Assembly (NCBI RefSeq): GCF_902167145.1
Contig: NC_050097.1
Coordinates: forward strand, 172,390,923 to 172,454,922
Reading direction: 5' to 3'
DNA: 64,000 nt
From: Zea mays
Lineage: Eukaryota; Streptophyta; Magnoliopsida; Poales; Poaceae
The position numbers and the translations under genes are program-made. Positions 32,770-45,900 of this stretch are shown one piece after another. The stretch's first letter is position 1, and every line of letters begins with the position of its first letter. The notes under the pieces were generated by a model, which saw only the letters and a list, made by a program, of their open reading frames with translations, ran no database searches and was not told the origin of the DNA.

Positions 32770-33214
32770 TTCTTGTTTGAACAGTTTCTTGTTGGATGTG
32801 CGTCTCACCGCGGCTGTTGAGGCCTGAACACTTTGTCTTTCTTGCATGGAGTCGTACTCTCCTTTCTTTCCATCTGCATGTTCGTCCTGGCTTGTCAATA
32901 ATAGGGTGGCTTCTCGAGTCGGGCCATTCTTCGTGGCAGGTGATGAGTGAGGTATCCCTAACCCGGAGGCACAGGAGCTCCTCGGCTCAGTCGGCCTTGC
33001 CATTTACATGTACCCGCGTTCGCTCCTCGAGACCCTGCTTCTGACATAGCCGGGAGAACGTAGCCGGGAGGACGCAAGAGGCCCCTTTTTTGATTGAAAA
33101 TTTTTGACACGGAGAAGTATGCCCGATCTTGACGCAGAGGGGTTCCCCCTTTTTAGCCCCCGAGGGAGGGTCGGGCTTTGCCAAGGCGAGGCCGACCCTT
33201 CCTTGATGACCGAG
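32770..33214. other. Convergent spacer between the antisense gene and pol remnant of B
   Basis: This holds the 3' end of the antisense gene and the deletion junction of pol. GCCCCCGAGGGAGGGTCGGGC occurs near 33158. No domain is encoded. Confidence 0.45.
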
Positions 33215-33361
33215 GCGCAGAGGCTGTCTGACGGATCGGGCTCCGGCCCGGATATCCAGCGAGTGTTTGGCGACATCCCTCGGTATGCCGGGCATGTCCG
33301 AGGGACTCCGCGCAAGGACGTCGGCGTTTGCGCGGAGAAAGTCGACGAGCACTGCTTCCTA
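33215..33361 (-). pseudogene. Remnant of the pol N-terminus in element B
   Basis: Downstream of an in-frame TAG (33359-33361) the minus-strand frame continues with VDFLRANADVLARSP and DMPGIPRDVAKHSLDI. This is the linker that precedes reverse transcriptase in Tat elements and aligns in style with FAWSANDLCGVNRDVIEHSL in element A. The likeness stops around 33215. Everything from RT to integrase is missing. Confidence 0.7.
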
Positions 33362-36300
33362 TTTGGGGTCGAGCCCGGAACCGATCCGGATCTGCTTGGT
33401 GGTGTCGCCACTGGGGTCAAGAGGGACGGCTTTAACCGTCTCTGCTGGCTCGAAGTTGCCTGCATGGCGCTTCACGTCTGGCACCTCCTTGGAGAGGTTC
33501 TCCAGGTCGGCGATGAGGGCCTCGGACTCGGCGAGGGCCTCGGCGTACTCCACGCACTCCACGTCGCATTCGAACGCGTGTTTGTACGTGGGGCCGACGG
33601 TGATGACCCCGTTGGGGCCCGGCATCTTGAGCTTCAGGTAGGTGTAGTTGGGGACGGCCATGAACTTCGCGTAACATGGCCTCCCTAGTACGGTGTGGTA
33701 GGTTCCTCGGAACCCGACCACCTCGAACGTCAGGGTCTCCCTTCGGAAGTTGGAGGGCGTCCCGAAGCAGACGGGGAGGTCGAGTCGCCCGAGGGGCTGG
33801 ACGCGCTTCCCAGGGATGATCCCGTGGAAGGGCGCAGCGCCTGCTCGGACGGAGGACAGATCGATGCGCAGGAGCTTGAGGGTCTCGGCGTAGATGATGT
33901 TGAGGCAGCTGCCCCCGTCCATCAGGACCTTGGTGAGCCTGACATTGCCGACAACGGGGTCGATGACGAGCGGGTATTTCCCCGGGCTCGGCACATGGTC
34001 GGGGTGGTCGGCCTGGTCGAAGGTGATGGGCTTGTCGGACCAGTCTAGGTAGACTGGCGCCGCCACCTTCACCGAGCAGACCTCCCGGCGCTCTTGCTTG
34101 CGATGCCGAGCCGAGGCATTCGCCGCATGCGCTCCATAGATCACGAAGCAGTCGCGGACCTCGGGGAACTCTCCTGCTTGGTGATCTTCGTTCTTGTCGT
34201 CGTCGCGGGCCCTGCCACCCTCGGCGGGTGGCCCGGCCCTGTGGAAGTGACGCCGAAGCATAATGCACTCCTCGAGGGTGTGCTTGACGGGCCCCTGATG
34301 GTAGGGGCACGGCTCCTTGAGCATCTTGTCGAAGAGGTTCGCACCTCCAGGGGGCTTCCGAGGGTTCTTGTACTCGGCGGCGGCGACAAGGTCCGCGTCA
34401 GCGGCGTCGCGTTTCGATTGCGACTTCTTCTTGCCTTTCTTCTTGGCGCCGCGCGGAGCAGACGCCTCGGGAGCCTCTTCCGACGGGCGGCCCTGGGGCT
34501 GCTTGTCCTTTCGGAAGATAGCCTCGACCGCCTCCTGGCCAGAGGCGAACTTGGTGGCGATGTCCATCAGCTCGCTCGCCCTGGTGGGGGTCTTGCGACC
34601 CAGCTTGCTCACCAGGTCGCGGCAAGTGGTGCCGGCGAGGAACGCGCCGATGACATCCGAGTCGGTGATGTTGGGCAGCTCGGTGCGCTGCTTCGAGAAT
34701 CACCGGATGTAGTCCCGGAGCGACTCCCCCGGCTGTTGCCGGCAGCTTCGAAGGTCCCAGGAATTCTCGGGGCGCACGTACGTGCCCTGGAAATTCCCAG
34801 CGAAGGCTTGGACCAAGTCGTCCCAGTTGGAGATCTGCCCCGGAGGCAGGTGCTCCAACCAGGCGCGAGCAGTGTCGGAGAGGAACAGGGGGAGGTTACG
34901 GATGATGAGGTTGTCGTCGTCCGTCCCACCCAGTTGGCAGGCAAGGCGGTAGTCCGCGAGCCACAGTTCCGGTCTCGTTTCCCCCGAGTACTTCGTGATA
35001 GTAGTCGGGGGTCGGAACCGGGTCGGGAATGGCGCCCGTCGGATGGCCCGACTGAAGGCCTGCGGACCGGGTGGTTCGGGCGAGGGACTCCGATCCTCCC
35101 CGCTGTCGTAGCGCCCCCCACGCCTGGGGTGGTAGCCTCGGCGCACCCTTTCGTCGAGGTGGGCCCGACGGTCGCGTCGATGGTGCTCGTTGCCGAGGTG
35201 GCCCGGGGCCGCAGGCGCGACGTTGCGCGTGCGCCCGGTGTAGACCGAGGCTTCCCGCATGAATCGGGAAGTCGCGGCATGAGGTTCCGAGGGATATCCT
35301 TGCCTTCGGGAGGCAGTGCTCTCGGCCCGTCGGGCCGCAGCGCCTTCCAGGAGATTCTTGAGCTCTCCCCGGATTCGCCGACCCTCGGTGGTTGATGGCT
35401 CCGGCATCGCGCGGAGGAGCATCGCTGCGGCTGCCAGGTTCTGACCAACCCCGCTGGATGCGGGCGGCGGCCTGACCCTGACATCGTTGGCGACGCGGTG
35501 CTGGAGACCTTGGGGCAGGTGACGTATTTCTCCGGCCAGGGGTTGGTCCGCCCATACCTGCCCGACGTCCCGACGGATCGGCTCAAGCGCTCCTGTTCCC
35601 TCGTTGAGCCTGGCCTGCGCCTCGCGGACTTGCTCGAGTTGTGGGTCGTAACCCCCCGCCGGAGCGGGGACCACAGCTAGCTCCCGTGGGATGTCGGCGC
35701 GAGGCACCGGCCTAGGAAGATCACCGTCCTCCGGCATGCCGAGACAGTTGCCTTCGGAGGGATCCCCTAGCTCGATGTGGAAACATTCGCGGCTTGGGCC
35801 GCAGCTCTCGTCGCCAAGGCTGCGGCTTCCGTCGGAACAGTCGGATAGGCAGTAGTCACATGCGGTCATGAAGTCCCGCATGGCACTGGGGTTGCCAAGT
35901 CCGGAGAAATCCCAACAGACGCTGGGGTCGTCATCTTCCTCGGACCCAGAGGGCCCGTAGGTCGAGACGTCCGTCAGCCGGTCCCAAGGCGACCGTATAC
36001 GAAACCCCAGTGGGGTTGCACTCGCCTCAATGAGAGCGCCCGCCAAAGCGAGGTCGTTTGGCGGGTTGAGGCCGAGTCGAAATGACGTAAGATGGGAGTT
36101 AGTCGGTACCTTTTGGTCGACGAGGAGCGACGTAGTCGCATCGGGGACTGGTTGCACCGTCATCTCAGGTACGAGGGCGACGTCCTGCAGGCTTTCCGCG
36201 AGCGCGCCGACGTCGTCTTCTTGCTCGGGGTCAGCGTGTCGCGGGGGGACGGCGCTTGCCTTCGTCTTGAACGCGAGGTCGACGTCCGGCGTGCCTTCCG

Positions 36301-36543
36301 TCGGGGCGTCGGGGGCGTCGATTCGCTCGACGGCCAACGAAGCGCGGCCTCCCGCTTGGCCTTGATGGCCCCGCCTCCTCCTCCGTTGGCGGGGGAGAGA
36401 ACGGAGCGAGCTCGAATGTTGTTCTTCCACCACGCGGGGAAGGTGTCGTCGATTCCGCCGCCGGCGAGCGGGTTGTCGGCCGCCATTGTCGTTGTCGCGC
36501 GGCGGTGGAAGAAGTATCATGTCGTAGCTGCCGTCGAAGGACA
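33362..36543 (-). pseudogene. gag: Gag-protease frame of element B, broken by one stop codon
   Basis: The minus-strand frame runs from a candidate ATG at 36543 to the TAG at 33359-33361 and is interrupted by TGA at 34700-34702. The N-terminal third is acidic and low-complexity. The retrotransposon gag domain lies near 35020-34620 (ETRPELWLADYRLACQLGG, LFLSDTARAWLEHLP, then the break). Downstream are a basic KKKGKKKSQSK stretch, a CPYHQ...H...C pattern (34310-34260) and an aspartic protease-like domain with VLMDGGSCLNIIY near 33920, where Gly replaces the usual Thr/Ser. The frame is open upstream into the LTR, so the start is uncertain. Gag forms the virus-like particle, and the break suggests this copy cannot supply it alone. 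Confidence 0.75.
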
Positions 36544-36649
36544 TGACCTCAAGAGTCCCGAAACGAAGCACCGCCCCGGGCCGGAGAGGTTGCTGGAGAT
36601 TGCCCATCTGGAGCTTGACGGGGAGCTGTTCGTCAGCACGCAGCGTGCC

Positions 36650-36667
36650 CCTATCTGGCGCGCCAAC
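36650..36667 (-). promoter_or_regulatory. Primer-binding site of element B
   Basis: Read on the minus strand after the LTR, TGGCGCGCCAGATAGG begins at 36665. It is self-complementary at GGCGCGCC. The TGG start fits pairing with a tRNA CCA end; the tRNA is not identified. Confidence 0.6.
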
Positions 36668-38352
36668 TGTCGGCGTTTTGAGACAGGGGGGTCCCAAAGC
36701 CGACGAGTGAGTGTGCTGCGTGCCCCAGCCCAGATGGGTCGAGCGCGTGGGCGAGCGCGAAGGGGGGAGAGGCGAGGTGGCCGGAGTCGAGCGTGAGAGA
36801 GGTGGAAGTCCCGCGGCCTTCGTGTTCGTCCCGCGCCCAGGTCGGGTGCGCTTGCAGTAGGGGGGTTACAAGCGTCCACGCGGGTGAGGGAAGCGAGCGG
36901 CCCCAAGAGAGCGCCTGTCCCGTCCTCGGTCCCGCGCGGCCAACCTTCTCTAAGAAGGCCCTGGTCCTCCCTTTTATAGTCGTAAGGAGAGGATCCAGGT
37001 GTACAATGGGGGGTGTAGCAGAGTGCTACGTGTCTAGCGGAGAGAGAGCTAGCGCCCTAGGTACATGCCAATGTGGCAGCCGGAGAGGTCTTGGCACCTT
37101 GCTGGCGTGATGTCGTGGCTGTCAGAGGTGCGACGGAGCCTGGCGGAGGGACAGCTGTTGGAGCGGTCGAGTCCTTGCTGACGTCGCCCTGCTTCCGTAA
37201 GAGAGCTGGGGGCCGCCGTCGTCACAGAGCTTGTGGAGCGCCATCATTGCCCATCCGGCGGAGCTGGCCGGATGGGACGCCGGTCTTGTTCTCCGTGACC
37301 CGAGTCGATTCGGGGTAGGACGATGATGACGCTTCCTGTTGACGTGGCGGGTCTGTGCCCTAGGCGGGGTGACGTGGGGGCTCCTCCGAAGCCGAGGTTG
37401 AGTCTGTCTTCTGTCGCCGAGGCCGAGTCTGAGCCATGGGGTCGGGCGAGGCGGAGGTCGTTTGGCCGAGGCCAGGGCGGAGTCCGAGCCCTGGGGTCGG
37501 GCGAGGCGGAGTTTCGTCGTCTTCCGGGTCTTAGCCCGAGTCCGAGCCCTGGGGTCGGGCGGAGCGGAGTTCGCCGTCTTCCGGGTCTTAGCCCGAGTCC
37601 GAGCCCTGGGGTCGGGCGGAGCGGAGTTCGCCGTCTTCCGGGTCTTAGCCCGAGTCCGAGCCCTGGGGTTGGGCGGAGCGGAGTTCGCCGTCTTCCGGGT
37701 CTTAGCCCGAGTCCGAGCCCTGGGGTCGGGCGGAGCGGAGTTCGCCGTCTTCCGGGTCTTAGCCCGAGTCCAAGCCCTAGGGTCGGGCGGAGCGGAGTTC
37801 GCCGTCTTCCGGGTCTTAGCCCGAGTCCGAGCCTTGGGGTCGGGCGGAGCGGAGTTCGTCGTGGCGCCTTTGGCAAGGCCTGACTGTCTGTCTGACTCAC
37901 TCTGTCGAGTGGCACCGCAGTCGGAGTGGCGCAGGCGACGCTGTCCTTCTGTCAGACTGGTCAGTGAAGCGGTGGAGTGACGGCGGTCACGTCGGCTCTG
38001 CCGGGGGGCGCGTGTCAGGATAAAGGTGTCAGGCCACCTTTGCGTTAAATGCTCCTGCAACTCGGTCAGTCGGTGTGGCGATTTAGTCAGGGTTGCTTCT
38101 GAGCGAAGCCAAGGCCTCGGGCGAGCCGGTGATGTGTCCGCCGTAAAAAGGGGGGCCTCGGGCGAGATGGAAGTCTCTCGAGGTCGGCTGCCCTTGGCCG
38201 AGGCTAGGCTCGGGTGAAGCGTGATCGAGTCACTCGTGTGGACTGATCCCTGACTTAATCGTACCCATCAGGCCTTTGCAGCTTTATGCTGATGGGGGTT
38301 ACCAGCTGAGAATTAGGCGTCTTGAGGGTACCCCTAATTATGGTCCCCGACA
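36668..38352 (-). repeat. 5' LTR of element B (right copy)
   Basis: 1,685 bp, near-identical to 26317-28006, with six 57-bp units (about 37505-37860) and a TATAAAAG box on the minus strand at 36971-36978. Confidence 0.93.
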
Positions 38353-39601
38353 AACTTGGACCCCAATTACTTGTTAGAGTAAGAAAAATAGAATCGGAGT
38401 AGGGATAGGAGCTCTTCTTGCAAAGTGTGCTCAAATGATTACGAAAATAATTTTGGGTGCCACACTTATGATTTGAATCAAGATTAATGCAAGAGAACTT
38501 AGAGAGGGAGAGGGAAGAACAAATTGCAACAAAAGCAAACACACACAAAGAGAAACACGATGATTTGATTTATCGGGGTTTGGTTCCAAAGAACCTACGT
38601 CTCCGTTGAGGTGTCACTAAGGACGGGGTCTCTTACAACTCTCTGAAGCGATTCCAATGATCATGCTTGAGCACTCTAGGACTTCTGAGATGAAAAATAG
38701 AGTCTCTACAAGTCACTCCACAAACTCGGTGCCTCTTGCTAGCCTTTACAACGATGAGAGATCTCAACTCAACAACCAGAGCACAAAATCACAACAACAC
38801 ATCCTTTTCTAATGCACTCACAAGGCACTATCAAGTACAACTCTAAAATGGTTATCTCTTGCACAATTATCACTAATGATTCCTTGGGAGGCTTTTGACC
38901 TCTAAGAGGGTTGCTCTAGCTTGTAGGAGTTGAATCAAAACTCTTGTACCTTGAAATGGGCGATTAGGGAGTATTTACAGCCCAACCCCTCATTAGTCGT
39001 TAGGTGCGAAAGGCAAATGGCCCTAAACCATTTTCTATAATTGATTTTGGTGGTTCATGACCATCACAACCATAAAGACTAACTAGTTTGCTAATTCTTT
39101 GATTCACATGTCCATAAGATCAACAATTTAGTTTCTATGTCTGCTCTAGCCAAAAAGGGGTAAAACTTGTTATAGATGAACTATCACTAGTTCTATACTT
39201 TGGATAAGTTCTAAATACCCCTAGGAACCTATTTAATTCATCTAAGATGGTAAGAAAGCTCCATTTCAATGAATAACCATTTTGGAGCTCTTTTGAAGCG
39301 AGTTTGAGCAAAAAACAGGAATATTAGTTAGAGAAATTGAAATATGCAAGTTTCATGACTTAGACTAGCTGTATAGTCTTTAGGTAAGTTTGTATAAGTC
39401 ATAGGAATATCCTTAAGTGTAGCCAAATCAAATTGAAGAAGAATTGGTCAAGTTTGCCAAATTTGGCCTATTATCTGGCGCACTGGACCGGTCTGGTGGG
39501 GCACCGAATAGTTTGCACATAGAAGGCCAAGACTTGGAGTTTTCTAGTTGGCACATCGGACCGGTCTAGTGGCTATCCGGATCACTTACGCAGAGAGGAT
39601 G
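38353..39601. mobile_element. Right part of LTR-like fragment G
   Basis: Continues fragment G after element B. It has ATCGGGGTTTGGTTCCAAAG and two GGACCGGTCT(A/G)GTGG motifs near 39485 and 39547, a style common in long LTRs of maize Copia elements. No frame is supportable. It ends where element D begins at 39602. Confidence 0.4.
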
Positions 39602-42520
39602 TGTCACAACCGGGTTTTAGGGACCTGGCCGCGAACATAATCACCAAGTGTGCTGGGACCAAGTCTCACACATATGATGAATCATGGTACAGAAACAAAT
39701 GTCACATCTTTACTATATAATAGGAGTTCTGTACAAAATAAATAAATAATTACATCGAAAGGAGACAACGATCCAGCAACCCAAAGTTGATTGGGAGACG
39801 ACGTCCTAGACCTCTCACGAACACATCGCAGCATTCCTCCATGCGCCTCATCCTGTGGTACCTGTTCTTGACCTGTGGGGGTGTGAGATAGCAAGTGTGA
39901 GCTCACATATGTTCATCGCTCAACAAGTTGTGGGGAATAATGTGCATTAACTCACCAAATGTGGGAGTTCATGTGAAGTGTAAGGCTGATCAATAATAGG
40001 GGTTAAAGCTGAGGATTGCTTTTAATAAGTTGGTCAAATTTTATTAGCAGATACTAAATGTAAGTAAGTACCAAACCTTAATAATAATAGAACAAAATTA
40101 ATAATAAATCCCATGCAATGCAAATGACAAATTGAATTTAGTTCCATAATTTAATCATGCGAGAGTCCTGAGCTGCTCATGACCGCGAGCACGGCTAGTA
40201 TACTAGTTTTACACTCTGCAGAGGTTGTACCCTATACCCACAAGTCGTGTATCCCATGTCTCTAGGGTTAGCCATACCCTTAGACACTACCAAGGTGAAT
40301 AGCTAGGGATCCAATACGAGGCCTTTACAAAGTTCCACTAGCTTCAGAAAACCCGCTACAGTTTCTAGTAAGAGCAATGCAGGAATCCCCCGTCTGACCG
40401 CCATCGCAGCAAAATCAACCCGGGAACCTCCCTACACGCCTACTCCCCTACTGCCCTTGCCCCTATCAGGTAAGGTAGTCCTCCACTAGCTTTCCTTGTT
40501 AGTCAGCCAAGGGCGTCCCATTCCACCCTTATGGTGGCACGTGTTTCTCAAGTTAAGCTTTATGTTCCAATTAAAAATAATGATCTTGACATGAATGATA
40601 AATAAAATAACAATATAATTGGAACATGAACATAATGTAATATTAAACCCAAAACCATATAGAGCAATAGCAAAACTACCCAAATAGTTCATGGGTAAAC
40701 AAGGTATAAAGGTAACCACACTAGGATGACCTTTTGGGTCCCATCAAAATCAAGCCTATGCATGAATAAGTGATAATAAAGAACGTTATTGGGTAATAAA
40801 AGTGGTCAAGGGCACAACTTGCCTGGGACTTGAGATTCCAGGTACCAACTTGCTTTTCCGGTGACTCGTGACCTCACTGCTACACGTAGCAATACAAACA
40901 AACATGGTATAGACAAAATTAACATCACACCAAACATAAGAACAAACTGTGTAACAATGATCTACACGTTGCTACGAGATCGTGGCTCGCGAATCACTAA
41001 AATCGAAATTACGGTTAAAGAATTATGATTTATGATAGATCTATGCAGTTTAAATATTAAACTATATTATAAATTGGTTAGTGTATATCATATGAGAGAC
41101 TATTCCATAAATAATTAACTCAACCTTAATCTAAGTCATTACTTGATTAAAGATCATCTGTTAGTCAAATTATAACCATAACATCATAATACTATATTAA
41201 TATTAGAAAAGCTAATCCAATAAACATAGATTAATCCGATTAGTTACTTAATCGTAGAAGTACGTGATATCGTATAATTAATGTTGCTACTGTGTAGTAA
41301 ATATTTCTATGAGGCTAACGCAATTCGAATGGATCAAATCGGGGTTAAGGTATAAAAGTTATGATTTTATCAAAAATTTAGGTGTCAAACATAAAGCAAA
41401 ATGAGTGTTATTTTTATAACTAAGTTACACACTAAAGTAAGGTTACTAAACGATAGACAATACTATCATTAGTCTAATGCATTTGGAATGGATCAAATCA
41501 GAGCTAAAAAGTATTAGTTATGTTTTTTCTAAGATTTTGGAATTACTTTTGCATTAAAAATCATTTTCGAATTACTCTAATAAGAAAACAGACTTCCATG
41601 GACCGCGACCACCATTTTATAAAAGACCAGGGGGTTTCCTATAAGAACCAGAGGTAACATTAAGTCTTTTCCGTAGATAAGGGATTGCAGGTTTATTCAC
41701 AAAAAGGACACGTACTCTTATGCAAAAGTGGTGGCCGAAGGGGTATCTTTAATTCCCCACCGTCTGATAAAAAATCGAGGGCCCAGATTTTAACCTAGCT
41801 CATGCGAACGGATATGCATTACCTACCGTGGGATCTTAGGTAGACGACTCGGATATTATGAAGCTCGGATACAATCTCGTTCCTTGGACACGTTATCAAT
41901 GGCCCACGCGTATCCGGACTGAATCATTACATTAGTTTTAATCCCGATAGCCAATACCCGATCGGATGGCTGCGACTTTGTGGGTCAGCTACATTAGATC
42001 TCAGTCGTTCGATACACATCAACGATAATTGGGTTATCTTCGTTCCCCAGACACGGACCACGGCGGTGGGACACCAGCCGTGGCGGCGCCATGGTTGAGC
42101 TGCACCAACCATCGATCCCTAGCACTAAGCTCCGATCTGCGGTATTCTATACGTAGGCAAACTAGATGAGGGCTTCCTTATCGGTGATTGTGCCATGATG
42201 ACCATCACCCATGGAGCAGGGCGGTCCACGGGGGCGTAGTTTGCTCCGGTGAGATATTTCGCCTCAACAGCTTGCCATACCCACATAGGAGAAACACACC
42301 GATGACCACCGCGCCCTGGCATACGCGCCCAATCGCCTCACCGAGGCATGGCAATCCTGCAGCCCGCTACCGATGATCACAGCAGTGGCAGACCCGGCGA
42401 TGCTTCTCTGTTTCCTTCTCCAGAACCCCCCCCCCCTTCGGCCATGGCTCCACTACTTCACGTGATGACTGGTCCTCTCGACTTGGATAGGAAGAGGAGC
42501 GCAGGGCGCATATATATATA
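39602..42520 (-). repeat. Left LTR of element D, first segment
   Basis: It starts TGTCACAACCGGGTTTTAGGG and matches 61755-64000 over 2.2 kb with scattered substitutions and small indels. It has a C run at about 42426-42436 and ends in an AT microsatellite (42510-42520), where E is inserted. Confidence 0.85.
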
Positions 42521-42928
42521 GTTTATATATTAAGAGCCCTGGGCTTCCAATAACTATAGGAAGCCCAGGTCGGACGGTGCAATCCGGTCGAGGCGGACCA
42601 GGTCCGGACGTCTATAAAACAGGACCCGGAGTGCTAGGGTTCAGTTTTTTACGCTCCACCCCGATTCATTAGCGACGCTGCATGCGACGACGGCGGTTGC
42701 CCCAGAGCTGTGGCGGAGGTTCCTCGATCCGGAGTAGTGGTGGCGGCTCCCCGATCCAGAGGGCAAGCGACAGCGGGGCCCTTGTACGGGCAAGCGGCGA
42801 CGTCCAGAGGCCCCGAGGAGGCGGCACTTCCAAGGCCGACAAGCAAGCGGCGCCCATCGACGTGCGAGTAGCGACGGCGACACATGAGGCACGAGGTTCG
42901 AGCGAGCAGCGTCACGGAAGGCGCGAGA
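42521..42928 (+). other. Left arm of element E, GC-rich
   Basis: After the terminal repeat there is a TATAAAA at 42613-42619, then a GC-rich stretch (42650-42925) with open frames on both strands. It could be a captured promoter and exon, but no recognisable motif supports a protein. It ends with CGAGA (42924-42928), the target duplicate of C. Confidence 0.4.
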
Positions 42929-45900
42929 TGTAACACCCCTGGTGTTACTATAACTAAAACTTGAGCATGACATCATAAGCATTAGCATTGCATATGTTTG
43001 ACACACCTAGAGTGCATTCACTAGGCAAAAATTTCAAACAAGTTGTATTATTTTAATGTTTTGCAAATAGAACCCTGGTTAAAGGACTTAACCCTAAATA
43101 GTGGTTAAAGGGGTAAAACTTAACCCAAGTTGAGAAAACCCAAAAGCTTTAGGGTAAAAGTCATAAAATGACCCCAAAAATAAACTTGACTCACATTTAT
43201 GCCCCTGGGATACCAGAAACCCTAATTGGAACCCTGGAAAACCCTAAAACCAAATCCTAGGGACTTATGTGCAAAAGTGATGAACCTTTGGACTAAAGTG
43301 TAAAAACTACTATGTTTGAACATATAAAGTCATTTGGTTCACAAATATGTGAATTTGCAAGGTAAACCCTAAGTTTTGGGCTTATTTGCAAAAATCACCT
43401 CTTAAGCACTATAGAGCCTAAGTCTGAAATTCAGTTTTGTTGGTTTAACTTTGGAGCCCTGTATCTTTTAAAATATAGGGAATTTGCCCAAAGTGACCAC
43501 AACAAGTTTGAAGACCAAACATAGGAGAACAACTTTGTTTAAGGATTCAAGCCATGTTCTTATAAGAAATAGGGAGAAAATCTCAACCTAAGTTGGACTG
43601 TCAGGCTGGTTCTGTCTGAATATCAGGCTAACTGATGCATGCCCTGAACTTCAGGCCCAATTTCAAACCCGATGCAGTGGCTTTTTAGGGCAACATCATA
43701 TGGCAATATTGTAGATGGCATATTGCTCTACAACTTTGCTGCAGAGCTTGGTATGAGTTATCATCAGAAATCAAGAGAAAACTTGGCTTCAAATTTGGCT
43801 GTCAGGTTCATTTAACTGAACTTCTGATGGTACAGTGCTCTAACCGGATCAGCTCGACCGCCATAGAAAAGATCTCACCGCCGGTGGCTTTCCGCCGTGA
43901 TTCACGTCGCCGGCGTCATGATTCGTGCTCGGGTATGTGGATAACTTCGCGGCGTCAAAAGATCGTCACCGCCCATGACCTGGACACCACTCCGACTAGC
44001 CGTAGCCCATCTCCCCTGGCTCACCGCCCGCGGTAAAGTGCTCATCGTCGACCGCCGCCTCCCGGCCGTGCGCCGCGTGGCTCAACCCTTCCACCGTGTC
44101 GCTGTAACTTGCTACTGCTGTCAAATCAACGCCGGTGAGGTTGCCACGGCGTAGGACACTAATTCGCGTGCGCCAGTGCTCTTCTCCATCTCCGGCCGCC
44201 GCGCGTCTTGCTCGAAATTCGCGGCCACCGTCCGCTAACACTATAAATTGACCCCTCCCCGACCTCCGTAGGGTAGTAAGCTGTCCAGCCACCACGAATC
44301 AACCGCAATCGTTCGCTGAGGTTCGTGAATTCGGAGTTTCCCCCAAATTCGATTTCCGCCACCGTGAAACGAGCCTCACCGTCGCCAGCCATACTCTAGT
44401 CAGTTCCCGTCCTCTGCTCCCTTGTTTAAGCATTCACATACGTCTGCGATACTCGCCAACCCATCCAATTGAGCTAGGATCCCATAAATCACCGGGAACA
44501 TGTAGGTTGTTAGTTCATCCGCGCGCTCACCGTGGCCAGAAACATTTGGTTAGCCGTTCTTGAAATTAACTTGGAGAAAACCTTCACTCGACCCTGAATT
44601 TGGTTTCGACCAACGTAGAGCGCCAGTACTTGCCCCACTCGGCCGGTCCAGGACCTCGCCGGAGTCTCTCCGCGCACGTCGCCGTCGTGGACCGCCCACT
44701 GCGAAGAAATAGAACCTCAAGGGCCTCTGTGCAAAGCGTCAGTGACACAGGAAAACAGTAGAAAGACCGGATCCCAGTTAATGAGAACCCTGAGGGTATT
44801 TTTGCAAAGCCGCCAGCGCGGGCGCCTTTCTGCCCTAGCTGGGCCGCCTGGGCTGCATTCGGCCCAGTGCTATTCAATTGTTTTTCTTTTTCTTTTATCT
44901 CCAAAGCCAAAACAATTATAGAAAAATGTAGAAAAATGCGAAAATTGTGAAACTAATTTTCCTAGGCTTGTTATTTTCCCTAGAAGTTAATAAAAATAGT
45001 TTTGTGATTTTTAGTGGAAATAAGAAATTTTAGGGTATTTAAAGTAGTTAAAGGTATTAGTTATGGATTTTTAGAAAATAATTGGTAAGTCCAAAAATGC
45101 CCAAACTTTTTATGGGAACTTAAAACAATATTTATAAGCCTTGGGTAGAGTTTGAATTGATTTGGACCTTGTTTGATCACCAAACCCCAAAACACCCCCC
45201 TGCCCTATGAACTCCTTTACCGACTCCGGAAACCCTAAGTTCTCGGAGTTCCGTGAAGGAAAGTTGTATTCAAGACATAGAAAATAAGTTTATATTATCT
45301 TTGCATCCTCATGAGCATCCCATGGCATCCATTCTTATACATATGTATGGTTATGATTAGAACGTGAAGAAGAAATCGAAGTAACTGAAGAGGAGACACC
45401 ACCACCACCTTCGGAATCTCAGGCCAGGAATTGTTTCTACTTTGATATCTGTGGATCTGAGCCTGATTCACCTGTGAACGAAGGCAAGCCCCGGTGCATG
45501 CAACCCCTTTCCTTGTGTTTTTAAATACTTTTCGCACACTTAAGTCTAGTGAAATGTGCATTAAGTTCATAGGAGTTGCTTGGAACCCTTTGATGCATTA
45601 CTTTCCTTGATATCCATACCTTTATAGATACTTCTGTGAAGTATCAAAATATGTTTTACAAAAATGCTTAGCCTTGCTTAGATCTTGTGGATAGAGGTTG
45701 TCCTCAATTTAACCCGGGAGGGGATGGCTTCTACCTGCAAGTATATTTTCATTGGAGCAATAGTGGGATCTTACTGCAAAGCTCCCTGTGATGCTCTTTC
45801 ATCCTAAGGAACAGACACAATCCTAAGGATGGGAATACTGAAATTGAGACTTGGGTTAGGAACAGGTGATGTTCTACCCAAGTTGGTTAAGGATTAACGT

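Larger units (their letters stand above)
26317..38352 (-). mobile_element. Element B: Tat-like Gypsy retrotransposon lacking RT, RNase H and integrase
   Basis: The insertion is 12,036 bp with duplication AACTT (26312-26316 and 38353-38357). It reads on the minus strand: 5' LTR is 36668-38352, primer site 36650-36667, gag-protease 36543 to 33362, pol remnant to about 33215, then an antisense plus-strand gene (29444-32769), polypurine tract near 28007-28022, 3' LTR 26317-28006. The LTRs are about 1.69 kb and differ at roughly a dozen positions by eye, plus length changes in a G run. LTR style and size would fit the maize Huck group, but this name is a guess. Confidence 0.9.

Noticed and set aside
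34094..35395. 433-codon plus-strand open frame
   Set aside because: It lies exactly antisense to the gag domain of element B in GC-rich DNA and has no motif of its own.
43080..43260. Telomere-like AACCCTAAA motifs
   Set aside because: Short, interrupted copies inside the LTR of element C, repeated in the other LTR; not a tandem telomeric array.
44584..44910. 108-codon minus-strand frame, repeated at 54232-54558
   Set aside because: The two copies are the two LTRs of element C; no protein motif, GC-driven.
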